Source: Duganella sp. OV510
GTDB taxonomy: Bacteria > Pseudomonadota > Gammaproteobacteria > Burkholderiales > Burkholderiaceae_D
Assembly: GCF_900100205.1 (NCBI RefSeq)
Contig: NZ_FNEQ01000001.1
Span: forward strand, 372,001 to 436,000
Length of the DNA stretch: 64,000 bases
Reading direction: 5' to 3'
The notes under the pieces were generated by a model, which saw only the letters and a program-made list of their open reading frames with translations, did not search any database and was not told where the DNA came from. The translations under genes were made by a program, and so were the position numbers. Below are positions 49,543 to 56,526 of the stretch, one piece after another. Each line of letters starts with the position of its first letter. The first letter of the stretch is position 1.

Positions 49543-51450
49543 TCAGGCCTTGGTGGCGACGTCTTGTTGCAGTCGCTCTATCAGGGCATCGACGGACATG
49601 ACGCCCAGATCGACATTGCCCCGTGCCCGCACGGCGACGGTGTTGGCATCCCGCTCCTTGTCGCCCACCACGAGGATGTACGGCAGTTTTTGGACGGAAT
49701 GTTCACGTATTTTATAGTTTATTTTCTCATTGCGCAAATCGGTCTGCACACGGAACCCGCTGCGGCGCAGCTTTTCAGCCACTTGCTGCACGTATTCGGC
49801 CTGCGCATCCGAGATATTCAGCACCGAAACCTGCACCGGCGCCAGCCATGCCGGCAGCGCGCCCGCATAGTTTTCGATCAGGATGCCGATGAAGCGCTCC
49901 ATCGAACCGACGATCGCACGGTGCAGCATCACCGGCACCTGGCGGCTGTTGTCGGCCGCCACGTACTCGGCGCCCAGGCGCTCCGGCATGAAGAAGTCGA
50001 CCTGCATGGTGCCGACCTGCCATGGGCGGCCCAGCGAATCCTTCAGGTGGTATTCAATCTTCGGACCGTAGAACGCGCCCTCGCCCGGCAGCTCGGTCCA
50101 ACTCACGCCGCAGGCGCGCAGGCCGGCGCGCAATGCTTCCTCCGCCTCATCCCAGACTTCATCGGTACCGATGCGGTTGTCCGGACGCAGCGCCAGCTTG
50201 ACGTCGATATTATGGAAGTGGAAATCTTTATAGACTTCCATCGCTTGCGTATGGAAAGACACCACTTCCGGCTCGATCTGCTCGTGGGTGCAGAAAATGT
50301 GGCCGTCATCCTGGGTGAAGCCGCGCACGCGCATGATGCCGTGCAGCGCACCCGACGGCTCGTTGCGGTGGCACTGGCCGAACTCGCCGTAACGCAGCGG
50401 CAGGTCGCGGTACGAACGCATATTGCTGTTGAAGATCTGCACGTGGCCCGGGCAATTCATCGGCTTCAACGCGTACGAGCGGTTTTCCGACTCGGTGACA
50501 AACATGTTTTCGCGGTAGTTATCCCAGTGGCCGGTCTTGCCCCACAGGCTGGCGTCCAGAATCTGCGGCGCCTTCACTTCCTGATAGCCGTTGACCTGGT
50601 ACTTGTTGCGCATGTACTGCTCCACCTGCTGCCAGATGGTCCAGCCCTTCGGATGCCAGAACACCAGGCCCGGCGCCTCATCCTGGAAGTGGAAGAAGTC
50701 CAGCTGCTTGCCCAGCTTGCGGTGGTCGCGCTTTTCAGCCTCTTCCAGCATGTGCAGGTACTGCTCCTGGTCTTCTTTTTTCGCCCAGGCGGTGCCGTAG
50801 ACACGTTGCAGCATCTCGTTTTTGCTGTCGCCACGCCAGTAGGCGCCGGCCAGCTTCATCAGCTTGAAGACTTTCAGCTTGCCAGTGGACGGCACGTGCG
50901 GACCACGGCACAGATCGGTGAAATTGCCTTCGCTGTACAGCGACACATCCTGGTCGGCAGGAATCGATGCGATGATCTCGGCCTTGTAGGCTTCGCCGAT
51001 CGATTTGAAGTAGGCCACGGCCTCATCGCGCGGCAGCACCTTGCGGGTGACTGGCTCGTCTTTCTTGGCCAGCTCGGCCATTTTCTTTTCGATGGCGATC
51101 AGATCGTCCGGGGTGAACGGGCGCTTGTACGAGAAGTCGTAGTAGAAGCCGTTTTCGATGACCGGGCCAATGGTCACCTGCGCGTCCGGGAACAGCTCTT
51201 TGACGGCGTAGGCCAGCAAGTGGGCGGTTGAGTGACGGATGACATCCAGGCCTTCCGGATCTTTATCGGTAACGATGGCCAGGTCGACGTTCTTGTCGAT
51301 CAAATAGGAGGTATCGACGACTTTGCCGTCGACCTTGCCAGCCAGCGCGGCCTTGCCCAGGCTGGTAGCAATGCTGGACGCCACTTGTGCAACGGTGACC
51401 GGACCGTCAAATTCACGGGCAGAACCATCAGGAAGGCGAACTGAAATCAT
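49543..51450 (-). CDS. thrS: threonine-tRNA ligase
   Basis: ThrRS charges tRNA-Thr and edits mis-charged Ser-tRNA. The 635-aa protein has an N-terminal TGS domain ([20 protein letters not shown]), the editing domain with [20 protein letters not shown], the catalytic core with the zinc ligand Cys in [10 protein letters not shown] and motif 2/3 blocks [18 protein letters not shown], and a C-terminal anticodon-binding domain. I chose the ATG at 51450 because GGAG lies 6 nt upstream. A leader peptide rich in Thr and a terminator precede it. Confidence 0.97.
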   Translation of the reverse strand: MISVRLPDGSAREFDGPVTVAQVASSIATSLGKAALAGKVDGKVVDTSYLIDKNVDLAIVTDKDPEGLDVIRHSTAHLLAYAVKELFPDAQVTIGPVIENGFYYDFSYKRPFTPDDLIAIEKKMAELAKKDEPVTRKVLPRDEAVAYFKSIGEAYKAEIIASIPADQDVSLYSEGNFTDLCRGPHVPSTGKLKVFKLMKLAGAYWRGDSKNEMLQRVYGTAWAKKEDQEQYLHMLEEAEKRDHRKLGKQLDFFHFQDEAPGLVFWHPKGWTIWQQVEQYMRNKYQVNGYQEVKAPQILDASLWGKTGHWDNYRENMFVTESENRSYALKPMNCPGHVQIFNSNMRSYRDLPLRYGEFGQCHRNEPSGALHGIMRVRGFTQDDGHIFCTHEQIEPEVVSFHTQAMEVYKDFHFHNIDVKLALRPDNRIGTDEVWDEAEEALRAGLRACGVSWTELPGEGAFYGPKIEYHLKDSLGRPWQVGTMQVDFFMPERLGAEYVAADNSRQVPVMLHRAIVGSMERFIGILIENYAGALPAWLAPVQVSVLNISDAQAEYVQQVAEKLRRSGFRVQTDLRNEKINYKIREHSVQKLPYILVVGDKERDANTVAVRARGNVDLGVMSVDALIERLQQDVATKA

Positions 51451-51502
51451 TGTGATCTCCATGTCGGCGCGCGGGCCGGATTGAATTTAAAAAATGCGGA
51501 CG

Positions 51503-51529
51503 AAAAAAAACGCGGGCTAGCCGCGTTTT
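51503..51529 (-). terminator. intrinsic terminator/attenuator in the thrS leader
   Basis: AAAACGCGG (51529-51521) pairs with CCGCGTTTT (51515-51507) around CTAGC, with four more T residues. It lies between the Thr-rich leader peptide and thrS, 52 nt before the thrS ATG, so it acts on the transcript that enters thrS. Confidence 0.8.
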
Positions 51530-51569
51530 TCTCTCTTTTTTACAAGCAAAAGAATCCCGTTGACTAGCG

Positions 51570-51605
51570 TCACTCCCAAAGCTTGGTAGTAGTTCGCGGT
51601 GTCAT
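51570..51605 (-). CDS. putative threonine-rich leader peptide of thrS
   Basis: An 11-codon reading frame, MTPRTTTKLWE, ends at TGA (51572-51570). Four of the eleven residues are Thr, three of them consecutive (ACT ACT ACC). It lies 41 nt before an intrinsic terminator that precedes thrS. This is the layout of amino-acid-codon attenuators. The ribosome binding site is weak (AAAGG, 11 nt before ATG) and I could not find a strong antiterminator by eye: only GCTAG (51568-51564) matches the CTAGC loop of the terminator. I therefore call it a candidate. Confidence 0.6.
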   Translation of the reverse strand: MTPRTTTKLWE

Positions 51606-51639
51606 AACCGTGATTGCCTTTCTCGCTCTTACAGATGTC

Positions 51640-51716
51640 TGGTGGGCGGTGAGGAATTCGAATCCCCGACCCCTTGGATGTCGACCAAGTATTCTAACCA
51701 GCTGAACTAACCGCCC
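51640..51716 (-). tRNA. tRNA-Val (anticodon GAC), copy 2
   Basis: A 77-nt cloverleaf: acceptor GGGCGGT/ACCGCCC, D-arm GTTC/GAAT, anticodon stem CTTGG/CCAAG, loop TCGACAT with anticodon GAC (Val, GUC/GUU), variable loop GGGTC, T-arm with TTCGAAT and an encoded CCA end. Position 33 is C instead of the near-universal U. It is identical to the copy 31 nt upstream, with which it is co-transcribed. The next gene downstream is the thrS leader. Confidence 0.9.
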
Positions 51717-51747
51717 GTGGGTACTGCTTAAATTGTACTGCGTAATC

Positions 51748-51824
51748 TGGTGGGCGGTGAGGAATTCGAATCCCCGACCCCTTGGATGTCGACCAAGTAT
51801 TCTAACCAGCTGAACTAACCGCCC
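51748..51824 (-). tRNA. tRNA-Val (anticodon GAC), copy 1
   Basis: The first of two identical 77-nt tRNA genes, with the same anticodon loop TCGACAT (C33, anticodon GAC) and encoded CCA. It directly follows a sigma70-type promoter. Confidence 0.9.
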
Positions 51825-51834
51825 GAAGACCAGC

Positions 51835-51863
51835 ATTATAGAGAGCGATTCGAAGAAAAACAA
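51835..51863 (-). promoter_or_regulatory. promoter of the tRNA-Val operon
   Basis: On the minus strand TTGTTT (51863-51858) and a perfect TATAAT (51840-51835) are 17 bp apart, 10 bp upstream of the first tRNA. Transcripts from here could continue into the thrS leader. Confidence 0.75.
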
Positions 51864-51964
51864 GGGTAATCACGGGAAACATTTCTATTTCTCCTATGGC
51901 GACGTAAAAGCGTGGCGTTTCGGCTTACATTACACTGTCGCTATCCCTACTCAACCACAAACTC

Positions 51965-52903
51965 ATGCAAGCAGAAACCACCGCCACCTCCTCCGCCCAC
52001 CTGCACGAACACCGCGCCGGTGACGCGCACTATAAACACTACACGGCGCAGCGTAGCCAGTCCGTGCTGGCGTGGGCGCTGGTGCTGACGCTGGGCTTCG
52101 CGGTGGTCGAGGTGGTGACTGGCTTCATGTCGAATTCGCTGGCACTGATTTCTGACGCCGGCCACATGGTGACCGACGCTGCCGCGCTTGGCCTGGCGCT
52201 GCTGGCGCAACTGATCGCCAAGCGCCCGCCATCAGCGCGTCACTCATTCGGCTTCGGCCGTGCCGAGGCGCTGGCGGCCTTCGTCAACAGCCTGGTGCTG
52301 CTGTTGCTGGTCGGCTGGATTAGCTACGAGGCTTTGTCACGTTTCTCGCATCCGGAAGAAGTGCATGGCGCCACCGTGTTCATCGTCGCCGCGCTCGGCC
52401 TGCTGATTAATCTGGTGCTGGCCTGGCTGCTGTCGCGCGGCGATAGCAATATGAATACGCGCGCCGCGCTGGTCAACGTGCTGGGCGATTTATTGGGCTC
52501 GGTGGCGGCACTGGTATCGGGCGCGGTGATCTACTACACCGGCTGGATGCAAATCGATCCGCTGCTGTCGCTGTTTGTCGCGCTGCTGATCTTGAAATCC
52601 ACGGTGGGCGTGCTGCGCGAGTCCTACCACTTCCTGATGGGCGGCGTGCCCGAGGACATCAACTACCTCCATGTCGGCGCCGACCTGGAGCGCATTGACG
52701 GTGTCTGCTCAGTGCACGACCTGCACGTGTGGGATATGTCACCCGGACAGCCGGCGCTGATCGGCCACGTCGAAATTGTCGAACTGGAGCGCTGGCCCGA
52801 CATCCTGCACGCCATCAAGGCCATGCTGCTGGAAAAGCATGGCATCGACCACATCACGCTGCAAGCAGAAGTCGCCCCTCAAAGCGATGGCCATCCAGCG
52901 TAA
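51965..52903 (+). CDS. cation diffusion facilitator (zinc-type efflux transporter)
   Basis: A 312-aa membrane protein of the CDF family that exports Zn2+, Co2+ or similar divalent metals by proton antiport. It has six transmembrane segments. The metal-site motif is SLALISDAGHMVTDAAAL (HxxxD in TM2), with a second HxxxD-type pair expected in TM5 (NVLGDLLGSV). A His-rich N-terminus (SAHLHEHRAGDAHYKHY) fits a ZitB/CzcD-like role. The cytoplasmic C-terminal domain has HDLHVWDMSPGQPALIGHVE. The overlapping downstream AraC gene may regulate something else. Confidence 0.92.
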   Translation: MQAETTATSSAHLHEHRAGDAHYKHYTAQRSQSVLAWALVLTLGFAVVEVVTGFMSNSLALISDAGHMVTDAAALGLALLAQLIAKRPPSARHSFGFGRAEALAAFVNSLVLLLLVGWISYEALSRFSHPEEVHGATVFIVAALGLLINLVLAWLLSRGDSNMNTRAALVNVLGDLLGSVAALVSGAVIYYTGWMQIDPLLSLFVALLILKSTVGVLRESYHFLMGGVPEDINYLHVGADLERIDGVCSVHDLHVWDMSPGQPALIGHVEIVELERWPDILHAIKAMLLEKHGIDHITLQAEVAPQSDGHPA

Positions 52904-53711
52904 GCGGACCGACTTTTGGGGCTCCGGCCCGGCGCTGCGGCAGACCGCAGACTTCAGCTTTCATTTGCTGGCCGCGAATGCACCGGAAGAAGAAGTACAA
53001 CTGCATACGCACGAAGAAGCGCATTTCGTGCTGGTGCTGTCAGGCGGCTATATGTCCTCGGCCAAGAATGCGCCGGTGATTTCAAACACGCCGCTGCTGG
53101 TATTTAATCCACCGGGCACGACGCATCGCGACCGGTTCTATGGCGGGCGCGGGACATTTCTCGCGGTTTCAGGCGGCATCGACGCGCATGGCCACGGCTA
53201 CGCCATGTCGGTTGCCGATCCTTACGCCATCCAGACCGCGCGCCGGATCGCCACAGATTTCCATCACGCCTCCCTCAATCCCCTGCTGCTCGACGGCAGC
53301 GCGCAACAGTTGCTTGCCGCTTGCAGCCCGCTGACCTCGGACGAAAGCAAGCGTGCCACGCAGCCGCCATCGTGGCTGAAGACAGCGTTTGAAATGATCT
53401 ATGCCAGCGAAGACCCGGACCTGAGCGTAGCGCAAGTAGCTGCCTATGTCGGTGTGCATCCGGTGCATCTGGCGCGGGTATTCCGGCGTTACCTGCATTG
53501 CGCGCCGGGAGATTATCTGCGCGGCCGCAGGCTGGAACGCGCGGCGGCGGTCATCGGCAGCGCCGCCTCGCTGGCAGACGCCGCTTATGCCGCCGGCTTC
53601 GTTGACCAGGCCCACCTGACGCGCAGCTTCCGCAACGTCTACGGCATCACGCCCGGCGCATGGCGCAAGCGGATGAAGGTTTCATCGATACAATCCGATG
53701 AGCACATTTAG
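52887..53711 (+). CDS. AraC-family transcriptional regulator
   Basis: A 274-aa regulator with an N-terminal cupin-like sensing domain (VQLHTHEEAHFVLVLSGGYMS ... FNPPGTTHRDRFYGGRGTFL) and a C-terminal double helix-turn-helix (SVAQVAAYVGVHPVHLARVFRRYL ... LADAAYAAGFVDQAHLTRSFRNVYGITPGAWRK). It starts 17 bp before the CDF stop codon. The ligand is unknown. The next genes (serine hydrolase, secreted protein) are on the same strand and may be co-regulated. Confidence 0.88.
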   Translation: MAIQRKRTDFWGSGPALRQTADFSFHLLAANAPEEEVQLHTHEEAHFVLVLSGGYMSSAKNAPVISNTPLLVFNPPGTTHRDRFYGGRGTFLAVSGGIDAHGHGYAMSVADPYAIQTARRIATDFHHASLNPLLLDGSAQQLLAACSPLTSDESKRATQPPSWLKTAFEMIYASEDPDLSVAQVAAYVGVHPVHLARVFRRYLHCAPGDYLRGRRLERAAAVIGSAASLADAAYAAGFVDQAHLTRSFRNVYGITPGAWRKRMKVSSIQSDEHI

Positions 53712-53748
53712 CAGCATACTGGGCGGAACGTCACTCTTCAGGAATGTC

Positions 53749-54738
53749 ATGAAATATCTTGCGTGCATGCTGTTAATGGTGGCCGGCCAGGCGCTGGCGC
53801 ACCCGCTGGACGACGTACTGGCCCGCTGGGACCGCGACGAACATCGCGACCTGCGCAGCGTGCTGGTGCTGCGCGACGGCGCCATCGTTGCCGAACGCTA
53901 TTACAACGGCGAAACCGCCGACACGCTGCACGACATCCGCTCAGCCGGCAAAAGCATCACCGCATTGCTGGCAGGCGCTGCCGCCGACCGGGGCAAGCTC
54001 AACGCACAGGACCGCATCGGCCAGTTGTGGCCGGCAGCCCAAGGCACGGCGCTGGCCGGCGTCACGCTCGACCAGGCACTGACCATGCGCTCTGGCCTGG
54101 CCGCCTTCGACGAAGACCCCGCCTCGCCAGGCAACGAGGACAAGATGGACGAAGTCGCCGACCCGGTGGCCTTCGCGCTGGCCGTGCCGGCGGAGACCAC
54201 GCCCGGCACGCGCTACCGCTACAACTCCCTGACCGCCTACATCACCGGCATCACGGTAGAACAGGCGGCCGGCGCCGATCTGGAAGCATTCGCGCGCGCC
54301 GCGCTATTCGAGCCGCTCGGCATCCAGCGCTGGAAATGGCTGCGCGACGCCGCCCATCATCCCAAGGGCCAGGGCAACCTCTTCCTGCGCACACGCGACC
54401 TCGCCAAGATCGGCCAGATGGTGCTGGAGCGTGGCATGTATCAAGGGCGCCGCGTCATCAGCGCCAGCTGGCTGGACGCAGCGCTGGCGCCACGCGTACG
54501 CATCAGCGACGTCGATCCCTACGCCGACCACTACGGCTATTTCTGGTATCAGAAGACGCACCGTATTGGCGGCCGCGACATCGTCGTCCACTTCGCCTCC
54601 GGCAACGGCGGCAACAAGATCCACGTGATTCCGGCGCTGAAATCGGTCGTCATCATCACCTCTAGCGCCTACGGCAAAGGCTACGGCCAGCGGCGCTCTG
54701 CTGGCATACTGGCGGCCATACTTGAAGGCATCCAATGA
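53749..54738 (+). CDS. serine hydrolase of the beta-lactamase/penicillin-binding superfamily
   Basis: A 329-aa exported protein with a signal peptide (MKYLACMLLMVAGQALA). It has the class C/serine-DD-peptidase-like active site SAGK (S65, K68) and a Tyr-Asn motif in RYRYNSLTAY. The third element is a HFASGNGGN segment in place of KTG. Such proteins are periplasmic esterases, peptidases or beta-lactamases; activity cannot be told from the motifs alone. AGGA lies upstream of the chosen ATG. The next gene overlaps its stop (ATGA). Confidence 0.82.
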   Translation: MKYLACMLLMVAGQALAHPLDDVLARWDRDEHRDLRSVLVLRDGAIVAERYYNGETADTLHDIRSAGKSITALLAGAAADRGKLNAQDRIGQLWPAAQGTALAGVTLDQALTMRSGLAAFDEDPASPGNEDKMDEVADPVAFALAVPAETTPGTRYRYNSLTAYITGITVEQAAGADLEAFARAALFEPLGIQRWKWLRDAAHHPKGQGNLFLRTRDLAKIGQMVLERGMYQGRRVISASWLDAALAPRVRISDVDPYADHYGYFWYQKTHRIGGRDIVVHFASGNGGNKIHVIPALKSVVIITSSAYGKGYGQRRSAGILAAILEGIQ

Positions 54739-55778
54739 TCCGGGCAGCGTTTATCACATTAGCAGCACTCCTGTTTGCTGATACCGCCGTAGCATGCTCA
54801 TGCCCCTTCATTGAACCGGCAGGCTTTGTACATGCAAACTTAACGCGCTTACCAGCAAATGCGCGTGGCGCGCTATTCCTCACGCCACAAGGCGATCCTC
54901 CAGCGAATGTGAACGAAAAAGATTTCGTCATCACATCAAACAAGCACAAAGGTCAGCTGAATGTGACGCTTACTTACCCTGACTTCCGCATCCATGCGCA
55001 ACAACTGGTGCGCGTCGGGCCAACAGAAGGATTCAGGCCGGGCGCCCGTTACATCATTCGTTACGTGGGCAAGAGCGGCCAGTGGCACTACCCAACATCA
55101 GTCGCGTTTATCGTCGATGCCAACAAGATCGATGTGAAATCACTGTCATACCAGCTGAAGCTGGACGGGCCGCCAAATCGTAGATTGCTAGCCATGGGGG
55201 ACGGCGGAGGAAGCTGCGCGAGCAATCAGCCCGTAATCACTCAGAAATTCAGCTACGTCGTTCCTGAAGCGCTACGACCTTACCAGCAAGCGATGACATA
55301 CTTTTCCGAAGTTGGTGCAAAAGGCAAATTCAGGCATCGCATATTTCAGCCTGCATTGTGTTCGTCACCGACATTTGGCGCAACAGCCTACGGCAACGAG
55401 CAAGACCTGATACAAGTCGACTGTAGTGCGCCTGGCGACCTGACAGCAGTTCGCGGGCAAGTCGCCTTCCTGGAAATAGAGGACAAGCTGCAAGCCACGG
55501 CGCCGCTGCGCATCAATCTGCGCCGGGCTGAGGGCCAGGCCTGCTATGGCATGGGCATGCTGAAAGAGGCACTGGCGCGTGGGGATCATCAGCAAGCATT
55601 GGATCTTGTTTGCCAGCTGCCGCGCGAGGCAACATACGATGGCGCGTTCGATCCGCATGCGCCACTGCGCAAGATTCCCGTGAGCGCGCCACCATCCAGC
55701 GAAGCGCTAGCGCAGTTGGCCCGGCATGCAACCGAAGAACAGCGCTTATGCATAGTGAAAATTGGTAGAGAGCTATAA
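54735..55778 (+). CDS. secreted protein of unknown function
   Basis: A 347-aa protein with a Sec signal (MIRAAFITLAALLFADTAVA) whose mature form begins CSCP, a start also seen in some secreted or TIMP-like proteins. The middle has several strand-like stretches and the C-terminus is Leu/Ala-rich with a helical repeat-like segment (GDHQQALDLVCQL). I do not recognise the family. It overlaps the serine hydrolase gene, so the two are translationally coupled. Its base composition is lower in GC than the neighbouring genes, which may hint at a different origin. Confidence 0.7.
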   Translation: MIRAAFITLAALLFADTAVACSCPFIEPAGFVHANLTRLPANARGALFLTPQGDPPANVNEKDFVITSNKHKGQLNVTLTYPDFRIHAQQLVRVGPTEGFRPGARYIIRYVGKSGQWHYPTSVAFIVDANKIDVKSLSYQLKLDGPPNRRLLAMGDGGGSCASNQPVITQKFSYVVPEALRPYQQAMTYFSEVGAKGKFRHRIFQPALCSSPTFGATAYGNEQDLIQVDCSAPGDLTAVRGQVAFLEIEDKLQATAPLRINLRRAEGQACYGMGMLKEALARGDHQQALDLVCQLPREATYDGAFDPHAPLRKIPVSAPPSSEALAQLARHATEEQRLCIVKIGREL

Positions 55779-55810
55779 TGTCGGCGCCTCCAAAGTGAAC
55801 CGTTCAATTT

Positions 55811-56455
55811 ATGCAGAATTTTGAAAAACGCCGCGACCGATACAATGCCTTTGCGTCGTTCGAAAACCCGCTGGTCAATTTGAGTTTTGAGCTGGAAGTG
55901 CCGGATTTCCGGCCTTACTGCAAACAGCACAGGCTGCCAAGTTTCCATTTCTTCCTGTACCACGTGCTGCACGCGCTGAAGGGCATCGACAACTATCTGT
56001 ACCGCATCTACAAGGGTGAGGTCATCAAGATTGAGGATTTCTGGGCCTCCTACACCGTCATCAACCAGGACCAGAACCTCAACTTCGCGCGCTTCGTGAT
56101 GACGGACGACCTGCAGGAATTCATCGCCCGCAGTGTAGCGTCGGCCAAGGAAGCCGAGGCCAGCGTCAAACTGATCAACACCGCCGAAGACCTCGACGAA
56201 TACCAGCAGCGCCGCAACATCTACATCACCTGCATGCCGTGGCTGAAACTGTCCGCGATCGAGCATCCGATCTACGAGCACAAGTGCTACGACATCCCAT
56301 CACTGGCCTGGGGCCGCTACAGCGAACCGCGCGCCGACGGCAAGCTGACAATGACCATGGCGGTGCAAGCCCACCACGGCTTCATCGACGGCTACCACGT
56401 CCACCTGCTGGCCGAAGCCATCGCCCAGCGCATCGCCGAAACAATCACCGCATAA
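55811..56455 (+). CDS. CAT-like O-acetyltransferase
   Basis: A 214-aa protein of the chloramphenicol acetyltransferase fold. The catalytic block HHGFIDGYHV (HH at 188-189) matches HHxxxDG of CAT, and PSFHFFLYHVLHAL and NFARFVMTDDL fit the family's N-terminal half. Acetyl-CoA-dependent O-acetylation of an unknown alcohol is likely; the residues around the site do not establish that chloramphenicol is a substrate. It ends just before an inverted repeat. Confidence 0.82.
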   Translation: MQNFEKRRDRYNAFASFENPLVNLSFELEVPDFRPYCKQHRLPSFHFFLYHVLHALKGIDNYLYRIYKGEVIKIEDFWASYTVINQDQNLNFARFVMTDDLQEFIARSVASAKEAEASVKLINTAEDLDEYQQRRNIYITCMPWLKLSAIEHPIYEHKCYDIPSLAWGRYSEPRADGKLTMTMAVQAHHGFIDGYHVHLLAEAIAQRIAETITA

Positions 56456-56459
56456 AAAA

Positions 56460-56519
56460 CCGGTGTCAGTTCTGCCAAACGTACACGAGCTCATGTACAT
56501 TTGGCAGAACTGACCCCGG
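56460..56519. repeat. 26-bp inverted repeat, copy 2 of the extragenic element
   Basis: The arms 56460-56485 and 56494-56519 are complementary with two mismatches around an 8-nt loop. The core GTCAGTTCTGCCAAACGTAC is the same as in the element at 28965-29045. It lies between the convergent CAT-like gene and relA. Confidence 0.88.
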
Positions 56520-56526
56520 ATGTGGT

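Noticed and set aside
51570..51863. A 97-codon minus-strand frame over both tRNA-Val genes
   Set aside because: It reads through two tRNA genes and shows repeated peptide copies that come from the identical tRNA sequence. Only its last eleven codons, which have their own ATG, are of interest as the thrS leader.
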